Source: Aquila chrysaetos chrysaetos (Eukaryota > Chordata > Aves > Accipitriformes > Accipitridae). From it: 64,000 nucleotides of DNA. The notes beneath the pieces were generated by a model, which was given only the letters and a program-made list of their open reading frames with translations, did not search any database and was not told the DNA's origin. Below are positions 37,478 to 50,300 of the stretch, piece after piece. Within the stretch, counting starts at the first letter, position 1, and every line of letters begins with the position of its first letter. The DNA lies in contig NC_044007.1 in the NCBI RefSeq assembly GCF_900496995.4, positions 682,001 through 746,000 of the forward strand, in the 5' to 3' direction. A program made the position numbers and the translations under genes.

Positions 37478-37572
37478 GGCTCCGTCCCGCGTGCGCCGCC
37501 GCCGCGCACCGCGCTTGCGCGCCCGGGTCAAAGGTCGCGGCGCCGCTTCGCTTTTCCCCGGCGGGAGGAGAG

Positions 37573-37920
37573 GCGCATGCGCAGAAACAGGCACCGAGGA
37601 GGAGGAGGGGGGGCCGGAGGGGAGGAGTGCGCATGCGCCTAGGGACCGGCCTGTGGCGTATGGGGGTGGTGCGCATGCGCGCAGGCGGGGCTGACCACCG
37701 GCACGGGCGCGCCGGCGGCATGGCGCATGCGCACAAAAGTGTGTCTCCCTCCCCTCCCCTCCGAGGGGCGGGGCGAGGGGAGGGTGTTGCCCGCGCTCCC
37801 GGAGGAGGCGCATGCGCATCGCGCCGCCCGGCGCCGGGCTGTTGACGGCAGCGTGGAGGGAGGGAGAGAGAGAAAGGGGGCGTGGCCCCGGCGCGGGAGG
37901 GGGCGGCCCCGCGCATGCGC
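37573..37920. promoter_or_regulatory. Array of six NRF1-type palindromes
   Basis: The exact palindrome GCGCATGCGC occurs at 37573, 37629, 37671, 37723, 37808 and 37911 (start positions). This is the core of the NRF1 (nuclear respiratory factor 1) consensus YGCGCAYGCGCR. All six lie between the BOP1 start codon and the YY1-type element of HSF1. NRF1 binds as a dimer and often drives divergent CpG-island promoters of growth and ribosome-biogenesis genes. Occupancy is inferred, not shown. Confidence 0.85.
37765..37774 (+). promoter_or_regulatory. GC box (SP/KLF-type)
   Basis: GGGGCGGGGC is a consensus Sp1-family site, set between the fourth and fifth NRF1-type palindromes. Neighbouring CCCTCCCCTCCCC is also GC-box-like. 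Confidence 0.6.
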
Positions 37921-37962
37921 CCGGCGGCGCCGCCGCGCGGGGGGCTTGTCTCGGAGGCGTCC

Positions 37963-37974
37963 CAAGATGGCGGC
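37963..37974 (+). promoter_or_regulatory. YY1-type initiator-proximal element
   Basis: CAAGATGGCGGC matches the extended YY1 motif that typically sits just downstream of the start site in TATA-less vertebrate promoters. Its placement 218-229 bp upstream of the HSF1 ATG suggests the HSF1 transcription start lies shortly before it, perhaps at 37930-37960. The exact start is not visible. Confidence 0.7.
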
Positions 37975-38050
37975 GGCCATGCTGGGCCCCGGGGGTTGCA
38001 GTGCGCAGGCAGCGGCCCGGCCCCGCGGCGGCGGCCGCCGGCGGCACTAA
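37967..38050 (+). CDS. Upstream ORF in presumed HSF1 5' leader (27 codons)
   Basis: The ATG inside the YY1-type element opens a 27-residue frame beginning MAAAMLGPGG and ending GGGRRRH before a TAA at 38048-38050. Its context (A at -3, G at +4) is strong. It ends 141 nt before the HSF1 ATG and is in a different frame from it, so reinitiation or leaky scanning would be needed if the transcript includes it. Whether it is transcribed depends on the unknown start site. Confidence 0.4.
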   Translation: MAAAMLGPGGCSAQAAARPRGGGRRRH

Positions 38051-38191
38051 GCCCCCGCACCGCCTGCCCGCCTCGGCCCAACCGCTTAAACCCCAGCTGG
38101 CGGTGGCTTCCCGGGGAGGGCGCCGGTGCGCCGCGGCCTGCCCCGGGGCCTGCAACCGGGCCCTCAGGGCGCAGCGGTGGCCGCCGCCGTT

Positions 38192-38323
38192 ATGGAGGGG
38201 CCTGGCGCGGCGGCGGCGGCGGTGGGAGCCGGCCCCGGCGGCAGTAACGTCCCTGCTTTCCTCACCAAGCTGTGGACCCTGGTGGAGGATCCCGACACCG
38301 ACTCGCTCATCTGCTGGAGCCCG
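38192..38323 (+). CDS. HSF1: HSF1 coding exon 1
   Basis: This exon encodes 44 residues from the initiator Met to WSP at the start of the DNA-binding domain. The start is chosen because the conserved [14 protein letters not shown] segment follows 17 residues later, the ATG has G at -3 and G at +4, and there is no other in-frame ATG between it and the domain. The N-terminal leader is an alanine/glycine tract encoded by GCG/GGC repeats and is not alignable with human beyond its general composition. The donor is CCG|GTGAGT, phase 0. Confidence 0.95.
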
Positions 38324-41300
38324 GTGAGTCCCGGTGAGGGGACGAGGCGGCCGAGGCCCCGGGGCCTCGGCCCAGGCGTGTCCGCGGTCTCCCTCGGGCT
38401 CCGAAGTGACTTTCCCAGCCGCAGGCCTGGACCTCGCTCTTTACCGGTGTGTCACAACATCGGAGCAGGTTCCCGTCCCTCTCCAGGCCTCGCAGTCGCT
38501 CTTGCCCGCTCCTAATTAGAGGTGCTGCCTCTTTCCCCGGTGGTTATCCCATTACCTCGTTACCCCAGCGCTGCAGTACCTCGGGGGGAATTGAGCTATC
38601 CCGTGTACTTGGGGGGGGGGGAATACAACAAAAAAACCGGCCTCCGGATGGTCCTCTAGCTGTTTCCATGGTAGGGGATGCTCAACAGCTTTTAGCCGTG
38701 TCATTATAACCGCTGTGCTACAGCCCGTGCTGTTTTTGTGGCCTGTTTCTACGGCGCTGGCCCGATTTGTGGTTGCACCAGTCATGCAAGTCCCCTTCTT
38801 CTATCTTTTCTAGCCGCTCGGGGAAGTTTTAAGTTTTGTCTAAAAGATGGTAGCGTGTGGAGCCAAATGCCACAAGCCGTTTTTCGGAGGTGGTTACATC
38901 TGTGGTGTTCACCCGAAATCAAAGGGAAGAAGTTTTGTAGCTGTTTGGTCCTTAACCTGGCAGAACAAACAGTTCAGTAGAAATAAGTTCTTGCGAATGC
39001 TTGCTTACTCTGTCTCCTGTACCGCCATATCGTCTTGCTTCAACTGCAGATCAGATGTTTGCTGCCAGAACTGTCGAGGGAAGAGAGATGAGGTAATACT
39101 GGTAAGAGTGGAAAAGGATTGTCGTGTAGAGGTTTGACTTCAGATGGGAGTGAGGAGCTGAGAGGAGTGGAACTGCTGTTCCAGATAATAAAACGTGAAA
39201 GATAAGGACCAAAATAAAATCATACACGCGCTGGGAATGTTTTCTTGTAAGCCTTGATCGTAGCTGCTCTCCAGCAACTCTTAACTGTTTGCTTATCTGA
39301 CTCAATGTGGCAGTAATGAGATGAAAGACCTGCGCTGTCTGTTTGCTGCAGATATTGCATTGCTCTTAACTTTGCAAGTCATTGCCTCTGAACAAACGCC
39401 TTGTCCTGTTACTAGTGCAAACAAAGATTTGATGCCTTGCATTAAATAAGTTTGTATTCGGTTTTGTGTTGCTGCAACACCGTGAGAAATTGCCTGTAGG
39501 GGCAGGGGACGAATGACGTTACCCCCTTCCCCATGCCTTTGGGAACTGCAGCGCACAGGCAGGTCGCCTTCCTCCTGGGGGTGGGTGCGAGAGCTTTTTT
39601 GGGGGTGCCGTGAAAACTTTGGGCCTCTGTTTGAATGCAGACAGACTCGCTGTTTGGGCAGTGTTTAAATTAAGCTATGCCACTGGGAATATGGAGTAGT
39701 ATCCGTGGAATTAGTACCTACATGCAAATCAGCATGCTTTTGCAAATAGGTATATGTACTTTGCTTACGTTGACAGGTAAAGAAAGTTGCCTACATCTTT
39801 ACATTTCTCCTTGCCCAAAAGATTTTTGCGAGTGTCCTGAGTGGAGAAGGAAAGAGGTCTCGGTGTTGAGGCTGGAGTTCCTGACTGCTTGCTTCCACCC
39901 CTTGGCACAGTTTGCTGCCCCCTCTTTTTGGGGGTTATTGCTCATGGGGACCGTTTTGGTTTGTAACATGACTACCCCAAGCTGTACTAGCCCACCTGGG
40001 GGGCAAGGGAGCTGCTCCTGCTAGGTGAGAGTGAAAAGGTAGGAAAGGGAGATTCATCTGCTGGTTTTGCATCTGATGAAGCAGTGTGCTGGGTGAGGTT
40101 GCTTTGCAGTAGCTGTCCAGGTACATGTTCTTGTCCTGTGCTAAACGTGCAATCTCCTGCTTTGTTCACCGAGGGATAAGCTACTTTTATTTACTGCGTG
40201 TTTGCTGCAGGTAACAGTGTGCGTGAAGAGCAGTGTGACAGCCTGGACAGCTGGAGCGCTGAGGTTCAGCCCAGATTGAAACTTTATTCCAAAGCAACTT
40301 TGCCACTCTGATAAATAGATTTTTTTTTTTTTTTTTTAACTGCTTTAGACTATTGGTATGTGGACAAACCTTCTAGATCTTGGCAAGAGCTGAGGAAGCA
40401 CGGTCTGGATGGATACAACTCTTAAAATTTATTGTGAAGTCTTAGATCCTGATGATCTTCACTTCAGAAGCAGGGTTCTGCTTGTGTGGAATGACTGTGT
40501 CAGCCGTCTGAGCTCCTTGTGTTTCCTGGTGATGAAAGTCAATGTTCTGTGAGTCGATGGAATCTGTGAAAACCTGGGAAAAGATTGGATCTTCCCCTAA
40601 GTAGTTCTCTCGCTTTTTTTTGTTGTTGTTGTTAATACAGACTGTGATACAGAAACAAAGTAGTTGATTATCCTCAGGCTCACTCAGGTAACCAGTAGTT
40701 GATGACTCTCAGCTTACTGTGTTTAATTCCTTTCTTTTAATTTCCTCTAGTAATAGATAGAAGAAACAAGCTGTAGGGGTTCAGGAATATGGATCTCTCA
40801 GTGGTTGCAATAAGGAAAGGGATCTTTTATATGCTTTTGAGGAGAAATCAACTCAGTAGAAAGCAGAAAAATAAACATAAGGGGGAGATAAAGAAGCAGA
40901 ACATGCTTTTTAAAATACATAGCTTCTAATTTGACTTCTTTTAAAGCTAAAGTCTTCTAATTTTATTTGTGATTCCTTGACACACCTTTTTTTTTTTTTT
41001 TTTTTAATAACTTTCTCATCTTGGAAACTTCTCTCATCCCTACAGCTAATGTTAATGATTTAAACCTCCCCCTGGGTGCAGTCACTGCAAGTCTGAAAGC
41101 CAGGATGGCTTTTAGGTGTTTACCACGTCCTCAGCATCAGATGCTGTGACAGCCAGGTTTCTGCCCTGCCTCATCCATAAATCTCGTCGTTTCCTCAAGT
41201 GTAACGCCGCTTTCTATTCAGAGGACTCTCAGATTTGCTAGAGGCCAAAAGTGTTCTGGGAAAGTACCCCAGTCTGCTTCCTCTCTCACCAAAACCTCTC

Positions 41301-44300
41301 CTCTCGGCCTCAGGGGCAGCCTGCTGAGCTGGATTTTCCAAAGGGCACGCAGATAGAAATGCGTTTTTCTCATTGTTTCAAATCAGTCAGTGCTTCTCAC
41401 ATATAAAGATGAGATCGCACCCGACTGGATTGCTGGGCAGCAAGTTTAAAAGGCAGATATCTCATAATGTCGCTCACAGATTGTGTAATCGCTCCTCACA
41501 ATGATGGTGCGCAGGCCAAAACCGTAGGAGAATTTGAAAAGAGTTCAAGGAGGATGGGTTGTTTTCTTATAAAACACAACATCTGGATATAATTTCTGCC
41601 CTCGGAAGTACCAACACTGCTTTTTGCTGGTAGAAGCTTGTTAGGGAAAGTTGGTGTTGTCTTGCTTAGACTTTTCCCCAAGTGTGTGAGGTGGCATCTC
41701 GTCTCCCTGGACCTCGGTCTGACGTGGGACAGCAAGTCTTGTTGACTCTGCAGCAGATTCCTCCATTGAAACAACCAAGTTGAAGTATATTTGGGATACA
41801 AATAATAAGACTAGTTGAAGACTAGTTTATTTGTGACATTATTTGCTACGTTTACCTTCCTCTCCAAGGCATACACTCAACTAGGAGTTGGCTACTGCCA
41901 AAGAGTGCCGTCTTTGCATCTCTGCTAGTGATTGTGGGGCCTCGGTGAGTGGATTCAGCTTTTTGTCCTCTGCGGGTTGTTTTTTGTTGGTTTTTTTTTC
42001 CCTGGATCTTTTTCCATTGAACTTGTGAGTTTTAGTGGCTCATCCTGCTGCTGTTCCTGCTGGAGGTAATGGGAAAGTGTACCTGGGGATGGTAGGAAGA
42101 GGGGGACAACCTTTGCTTGCAGCAGCCACCTGTTTAAATTGAGTTACTTGGAGGGTGGATGGCTTGTGAATCTCTGGAGGCCAGGAGATGCTCTGAGGAA
42201 ACAGCAGTGCATTTGTTCTGCTCCTAGAGAAGCTCCTGCTTAGGTATGTGGCTGCTGTCATGCATAGACCTCTGTTCTGGCTTGGTACGCAGCTCCTGGG
42301 TTCACATTGAACCGTCCCTGCCTGCTAGTGTTAGGTTAACGGTTGGACTCCATCTTAAGGGTCTTTTCCAACCTAAACAATTCTATGATTCTATTCTAAA
42401 CTGACAGAAAATTGGTTTTGCTTTTACTTCCGTGGTCTGGCACGTTGTGGGCTTGGGTGAGCATCAGGGCCGGCAAAGGTGGGTCAGGGCTGCTCCTCGG
42501 CATCAGCAGGGTGCTAGATTGGCATGACCGCAGGTGAAACCATGCCTTACGGTGAAGGTCTGCGAGATGGCCGTGTTCGTCTTGCCATGGCTAGGTACAG
42601 GTGGTAGTTTTGGCCCCTCCTAAGTTAAACCACCTCAGCGAAGAGGCAAACAGACGCCCGCTCAGAAGCAGGCAGGGTCGGGGCTTCCCCTTGGTGGTGG
42701 TGGTGAGTCCGTGAATCGGCACGAGCTGCAGCGTACCCCTTGAGAGGTTTGCAGATGCAAGAGGGTGGGGGTGAGGTGGGGAGGGTTGCGTTATCTCCCG
42801 ATCTGCCCGGGTTGTCCTGTCCTCCTGGTGATCGTTGGACCCTCTGCTGAGCCTCTTCCACCTGCTGAAGAGAAAGAGCTGAGCTGGTTCAGAGGGGTCC
42901 TGGGGGCTGCAACTGGCAAAAGGTAAATGAGGGATGGAGCAAGACCTCCCTTTTCTTGTAGTTGTTACCTGGGTTTTTTTGGCTGGCCCTCCATCTTGTG
43001 AAGTCATGTCTTCAGAACACCCCCCATTAGAGGGAAGGGATGCAGGCTTGGGTAAGCCAGCCGCTAACACTTTGCTGTTGTGTTACTCATCTTGAAGGGA
43101 ACATCACGTTCAGAGCCATCAGCTTGGTTCTCTTCACCTGGGGAACAGGGGCAAAAGAGGTGTGGAGGGAGGGCATGGGAGAACATGAAGAAGCTCCTCA
43201 CAGGGAGAGTTAGGAGCAAGCAGTGAAATTTGGTGTCCCACTGTTGTGGTCTAACCCCAGCCAGCAACTAAGCACCACACAGCTGCTCACTCACTTTCCC
43301 CCTCACCCAGTGGGACGGGGGAAAGAATTGGGGAAAAAAAAAGATAAAACTCATGGGTTGAGATGACAATAATAAAAGGATTGGAATATACAAAACAAGT
43401 GATGCACAACACAATTGCTCACCACTTGCCGACTGATGCTGAGTTAGTTCCTGAGCAGCTATCCCCCCCCGACCAACTCCCCCCAGTTTATATACTGGGC
43501 ACAATGTCACCTGGTATGGAATATTCCTTTGGCCAGTTTGGGTCTGCTGTCCCGGCTGTGTTCCCTCCCAACTTCTTGTGCCCCTCCAGCCTTCTTGCTG
43601 GCTGGGCATGAGAAGCTGAAAAATCCTTGACTTGTTGCCCAGTAGTGTTTATACTAACAGAAAACATCAGTGTGTTATCAATGTTCTTCTCATACTGAAC
43701 CTAAAACATAGCACTATACCAGCTACTAGGAAGACAATTAACTCTATCCCAGCCGAAACCAGGACACCCACCCAGACAGTCACTCCTGTCCAAGTCTTAT
43801 GCCTGAATTTAGAATATGCTAAGCTTAGGTTTGTGGAACCTAAGCGTCAGCCCTTGTATCAGCAGTCTAAATGTTACCACCTGCTGCTGGCAAAACCCCT
43901 GTCCCCATTTCTGCTCCAGCAGAAGCCCGGATTCCAGTAGAGGAAAGTCCATGCGGTGAGGCACGGGTTGCTCCGGCAAGGCCGTGGATGTTGCAGTCCA
44001 GACTAGTATGGGCATCTAAGTGACCCTGAGGCTTGCCCTGATTTAGACCTGGAGAGGTGGCTGGACTATTTGAGAGGGTGACTCAGACTTGGAAAGCAAC
44101 CACACGTGGAACAGCAAGCCCTCCGCAGCACGCTGATCTTCAGCAAAGTAGGAGTGAGGTGCTGTTTCCGTGCTGTCGTGTTTCAGTCTGATGGCTCTGT
44201 TAATGCTCTTGGACAGTGGAGGGGAGCAGAGTGCATGAAATAACTTCATCAGTGACTTGTTTTGCCCGTAAACATGTACATGCTTTCTGCACAGCTTGCC

Positions 44301-47300
44301 AAATTCGAGGCCAGCTCTCATGAGGTCAGTGCCGAGGTCCTCGCCTGCGCTAGGAAAATTACTCTTTGCTGAAACTGTCTGTCACCAGTTGGGTCCTTCA
44401 CGAGCGCTGGAGATTCCTGGTGACTTAACTCTCGGTGTGCAGGAGACACCGCTTCCCTTCCTGCTGTTCTCAAAACCAGTGTTATCTCACGGCAAGGTAC
44501 TTGCTTTGAGGAAGTCTTGTACGGAAAATCTGAACGTACAGCTGGAAATGAGGAATGTGCAGAAGAATTGCAACACTGGCATGCTTCTAAAGTGTGCTGA
44601 TTTATGGTCTGTGAAAGTTAACTGAAAATTGGGGAATCAGAAGGAGGAAGGGTTTATAGCTGCCAAGCAGCAAACAAGGGAAATGTGAGGTTTCATCTTA
44701 TATTTAATGCCTCACATGCATAGATAATAGCAACTTTCATGGTTTTGCAAACGGGAGTTGATCCAGTCTGGTATATAGGTGAGGGTTTGTTAAATAAGGC
44801 ATTGGACTTTTAATAAAATAAAGTTCAACCATTGTTCAGAGCTTTTTATGTTTGAATTGCTTATTTTCAAATTCTGTATTTGCAATGCAAATTCAAAGTA
44901 AAACTTACTCCCGTTAAGCATGGCGGTCAAAATAAAGTGCATATTTTTACAAGGCAATGATATCTGTAATCGTGTTGGATTTCCGATTGAATTTACATTC
45001 AGGAACATGTGCCTTTAAAGGTCATTTTTTTATCTCAGTCAAGCTAAAAGGTACATTTAGAATCACAAGGCGAAGGTCCAGGGTTAGGTAGGAGGTTAAA
45101 GTAAGAGACTTGCTAAGAGCTTCAAGAGGAGCACTTAATGGAAAACCTCTACTTAGAGCTGAAGAGCGCTGGTAGCCAAAAAAAACTGGAACTGTTCTAA
45201 ACGCTGTTTGGAACAGGCTTTGAGGTGGTAATCTGCTGACACATTGCAAAACTGAATATTCAGAAACTGTCCTTTGAAACCTTGGCTTTTCAGGTTTCTG
45301 CCTCAACCATACCTTCTCCCTCTTTAAATTACTTTGCCAGAACTTTTTGAATACAGATGACATTGCTTGTCCTCTTCCCGAATGGCGCAGGAGCTCTTGG
45401 ACCACTTCAAGGAGCAGTTTTCCAGTACAGGGATGTTTTTCCAGCAAAGGCTGTGTAGCAGTAGTCCTGCACTGTCTTGCTCCATGCTCATTTATGCCAG
45501 ACACTTCGTTTCCTTCCTAAGTGGCTGCCCTGCCTTGCCGTGCTCCGGCAGCAGCTGGTGGATCTAACCACGTGCTTCTGCTACAGGATTGCTTGGTTTT
45601 GGTCACAGGATCCTGCCCCACATTTGCACTGACTCTGGTTCTTGTCAGACCCTTTTATGGACTGCCTTAACATGCCCATACCTGATTTTCTTCCTTTTCT
45701 GCTGTATTAGGGTTAAGGCTGCTCATGGAGGTGTTCGATGGGAGCTGCCGCTGGCTGAGGGTAAGTGCAGATGTGGACGATGGAGCCGGGGAGGCAGAGC
45801 AGCCCGCTCACCCTGTGCCAGCAGCGAGTCGTGCCGTGGTTCCTTGTACCTCGTTGAACTGTAACCTCGGGAGAGAGATTCAGATAACTTGTGTAAACTC
45901 AAACGTGGTTATGTTTTGTGTGGTGACGTTGGCTGCAGTTGCTAATCGAAACGATGCAATCAGAGTTTGGGTCAGTTTGATGCAGAGCTTGGAAGAAACT
46001 TTAACCCGGTCGATGTTGATGGTTTTCCCCATTTTTCTGGATTTTGCTCATCAGAGAGGAACAATGCTGTCAACTCTGCGCATGGGCACTTGGTGCTGAG
46101 CACGTGGAATGCTAAAATGTTAGTTATAACTGGTGATTAACACGAATAAATTACTTCAGTGGTTGATCTGCTGTGGAACTTAAAAATCTAACTCTGTTAT
46201 ATCCCATAGTAATTATATAAATTACTAGATAAATAAAATCTACTGCAGGTCCCACTGTGCTATTTGGTACATCCTCCTGCCCACTATTCTTGATTACAGA
46301 GGCTGTCAGCCTCACTCAATGAAAATTTCTGGTTTGACCCACAAAGGAGTGATTACTCTAGGTTTAGGACTCCCTGGTCTAGCCCAAGAGGATTTCTGTT
46401 CTTGTGATACCACTTCCAGCACAGCGTGTTTTCACTTTCAGTTATAAAGAATAGTGAATAGCTAATTTTAAATCTCTTTGTATACAGAGAAGTTCCTTCT
46501 TTACTTTTTTTTTTTTTCCATTAGCAATGTGTTTTTCACAGGCTATACCTCCTCTTACCTTTAATATCTTTTATAAATAAAAGTGCAGCTATCTTTGCTC
46601 AGCTCAAAGCTCTAATCTACCTGACTCCAGTAACTGCTGCACAGAAAATGTGTTACCCGTAGGCAGGTAAGGATCCACAAAGCGAGTGAAGAACCAGCAA
46701 AAAAGAAGGGAAGTGTGTTGTTTGAAAATACTTTAACGTTTAGGGGAAGTTACTAGCTGGGCTTCTCAAGGTTCTTGGGGTCTGTCTGCTGTAGTTCTTC
46801 TCACGACGCTGGCACAAAAAAGGAGTAGCTGTGTGAAGTGAAATGAATAAAGTAGGAGGGCGTCAGTATCGCAGAGCCTTATCTTGCAGGGAGAATTGAG
46901 TAAGTCCTGAGAAAGCACTTAATTTAGGAGTGGTATGACCCTACTTGTATGAGATGCAAGGTCACGCAAGTAAGTGATTTTCGCTGTCTTCTGGGAATTC
47001 GTTAGTTAGGCCTGCAAATAGTTGTTTCTTTCTTACAAATTTGATCAGGGTACTTTTCCTGCTTCAAAACCAAAACCACACTTTGATGCTTTTTTTTTTT
47101 ATGCTTGTGCGTGTGTGAGCTCAAGTTACCTGATCTGCTTCACAGCATGGTCCCCAAAAACCAGCCGCGTTTTGGCAGCACTGCATTTGAGTCAGGAACA
47201 AGCAGTGGTGGTGCCTGAATACCTTAAGCTGATGCTTTGATGTAGTTTAGCAATATGAAACCACGGTCTGAAAGTTATGTTTCCTTAGCCCAGCAAAACA

Positions 47301-50300
47301 ACAGCTGGGAAAAGATAAAGCCTAGATGAGTGGGATCATGTGGGTATGACCTTCACTTAACAATTGTGACTGAGAAATAAGGAGGGTTCTGGGTCTGCGC
47401 TCTAGTAGGCCTTATGGCATCAAAAAAGAAGTTTCAAGATGGAGTAAATGTGTGAGTCCCGCAGTCCCCTGCGATAGCTTGGGGCTGAACCTGGTCACCC
47501 ACAAGGTCTCTTCGCATCCTGCGCTGCACGGATAAGCGAGATGCTGCTTTATTACCTCTCTCCCTGCTAGCTCTTCCGTTGCAGGATTTCTCATTCTTGC
47601 CTTCCCAGGAAGACAGTGCGTAGCGGGAGCCGGTGATGCTCTGCCACGCTTGAGCAGAATGGGGCCAGTAAGCTGAAGAAACAATGTTAAGGTGAACAAT
47701 GAAAAAAAGAATTGATCTTTGATCGGTCTGTTTAGTGGGTGGCTTGTCTGTAGTTGCTAGAAAAAGGCCTGGTGTTGATCACCAGCTTTGACCTTGGTTC
47801 TGCCAGTGCTGTGCACACGGCAGAGGATTTTCTGGTGGAGCGTGCTTTTAACTATCTGTCAGAAAACTTCCTGCTCTGCTGGTGTCTGAACTCTGGGTAA
47901 AGTGGTAAAGTTTCACCCTGGAGATTGCTTGCATTAAGTCCCCTTGTATATAAGATTGTCAGCACCTTACAGATTTGTTTGGATTTTTTTCTTGTAAGCT
48001 AAAGCTCGTCTCTTCCACGCCATTCTGTGCACGCAAGAGGAATGTAGTCAGAACCCAGGTGGTGACAGGTGTCTAACAGTGGTGTAGCTGAGCTTTATGA
48101 AAAGTCAGCCTTCAAAAAGTCAAATTTCAAATCTCCGTGCTGGAAATGGCGACTTGTTTAGATTTTTGGACTGGAGCAAGATTCTCTTTTCATCGCGCCG
48201 AAGCTGGAAATAGTGCCATGATTGAACGTAGCTTGTGCGCAATCAACACCAGCACGTGCTCTTTCTGTACAGTGGTAGAGAAGGAGAATTTCTTTCCTAG
48301 AATTAAATGACTTGTTTCCCAAATGTGGCATGAAGAGTCTGTAAACTGTTTCCCGCAGAGGTGAACACATGGCCACGGAGGACTGGGTTTGTCACATGCA
48401 GCCTGGATTGCTGAAATTCAGTGATTGTAACAGCACGGTTTCTTGAGCAGCTGAGCCAGTGTAGTGATGAGCCCCTCCTTGTCTTGTCTCCAGTGCTTGT
48501 CGGATGGGCTATGAACCGGTTCAGCTCCTTACGGGTTCCTTCCAACTTGAGATATTCTATGGTTCTGTGAGCTGTCTGGCCTCACAGGAAACCGCTGTAA
48601 GGTTTCTGCTGCTGAATTAGCAAGTTGGATCAGGTCTTGGGGAAGAAAGCGAGTGGAATCTGTGGAGCATCATGGTCTGTGCAAGGTGATGAGAGCATAC
48701 AGCTGAGATCAAAGGGAAGGGGAGGGAGGATGAATTTTTGGTTGCAGCACACTGATGCAGAGGTTCTGCTCATCCTGCCTTATCCCACCCTGAAACTAAA
48801 TACGACGATGTGCGTAGACCCCAACTAGCATGCTAACTGGCTGTGCCAGCTGTCGCAAGTACCTCAGATCCAGGACCTCCAGTTCCTTCATTGGAATGGC
48901 CAGCTTCTGCTGCCACACTTGGTATCAACTTCACACACTGAATTTTTGTATTTCTAGCCAAAAGTATGTAGGTATTAGCAAGGATAGGCATCACCGTGTG
49001 GCCTTGGCTCTCAAGCAGCTGTAAGAGGATGGTGTGCTGTGTCTAGCAGCAGGCACAGTCACCCAAGGTAGCGTACCGATGAGTTGTGTGGCAGGTCACA
49101 CGAAGGCTGGCTTTCACTGCGGACACGGTCAGCACTTTGGTAGCCCCAGTGCAGGCACACTTAGACACAGCTCAGCTCCAGATTAGTTCTTATGAAAGTG
49201 TAAGTGTGCTAAACTTGACAGTTATTATTAGCACGTGGTGAGAGATACTTCTAATTGTGTCACTTTGGTTCTTGCTGCTTGGGTCTAGTGACTTCCCGAC
49301 CATCTTCAGCCCAGCTGGGTACAAATGCTTCCCGGTCCAACGCTGCCTACGGCAGCCATGCTGCAGTTGGCAGGTGGGTCTCCCCCTTTAACGATGTACG
49401 AAGGGCGTCTTCTAAACAGTAGGTCAGGTGCTGATAGCAGAAAGGTTTATTTTTTGTGCGTAAAAAGGTGTGTCTTTCAACAGTCGCATCTACTGGAAAA
49501 CGAGGCCAGTTCATTTTCCTTTAAGGCAGCATGTCAGCATTTCTGCTCAAAGCAGTGTTTGTACCTACCCTTGTACCGACACAGGGTTGTGGGGCTGCAC
49601 GTGTAACTATGCTGGGGAACTGCTCCTAGTTAAAACTAACTAAACAAAAAACTTAGGTCCTGGAATAATTTAGGTGAGACGGGACTTCTGGTGGTCTCTT
49701 GTCCTAGCTCTGGCTCAGAGCAGGATCTGCTATGGGCTCAGACCAGGTCGCTCTGATCCTGACCCAAACTTGCTCCTCTGTATCCCAGCCCCTTGTAGGT
49801 GATGCTTGTGCCTTGCGTTATGACTGGGCTCTGCTCCTGTCTCTCCTTCCCTTAGAGCTGCTGGTCCTCGCTGCTCCCCGACACCTCGAAGCAGTCTCTC
49901 CCCCAGGCTGAACAAGCCCTCCTCCCTCAGCTTCCCCTTTCCAGCCCCATCACTACTGCTCAATCACTGACCTGCTGAATTTGCTCCAGTTTATCTATGT
50001 CTTTGTGGTATTGGGACCCAAGACTCTACACGCTGTCCGGGCAGTATTTAGCGGATGCTGTGTAGAGGGGGATAATCCCTTCCCATGATCCACTGGCTGC
50101 GCTCCTGCCCGGCCCAGGTTGTTGATTCATGCAGCCCAGGGTGTGTTGGCCCCTTCCCTCTTGCGAGGGCACGCTGCCGGCGTGCTCGGCTCTGCCTGCC
50201 AGGACCCCCAGGTCTTCTACACAGCCAGGGCCAGCGTGACAAACTGCTTTTGTTGTGGTCAGACGGAGCAGTTAGTGCCGGGCTCCAGGAGCTGAATTTC

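Larger units (their letters stand above)
36955..38430. promoter_or_regulatory. CpG island with divergent BOP1/HSF1 promoter
   Basis: This stretch is very GC-rich with dense CpG and spans BOP1 exon 2, the proposed BOP1 start, and HSF1 exon 1. The two start codons face away from each other about 715 bp apart, with no obvious TATA box between them. That is the usual form of a bidirectional housekeeping promoter. The island edges are estimated by eye. Confidence 0.85.

Noticed and set aside
36951..38081. Long minus-strand open frame (376 codons) through the CpG island
   Set aside because: It is in the wrong frame for the BOP1 acidic exon, crosses its splice sites and runs through promoter DNA. 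It is a GC-content artefact.
39340..39450. Possible cryptic exon after TTTGCTGCAG in HSF1 intron 1
   Set aside because: The acceptor-like sequence is not followed by a conserved coding frame or clear donor.
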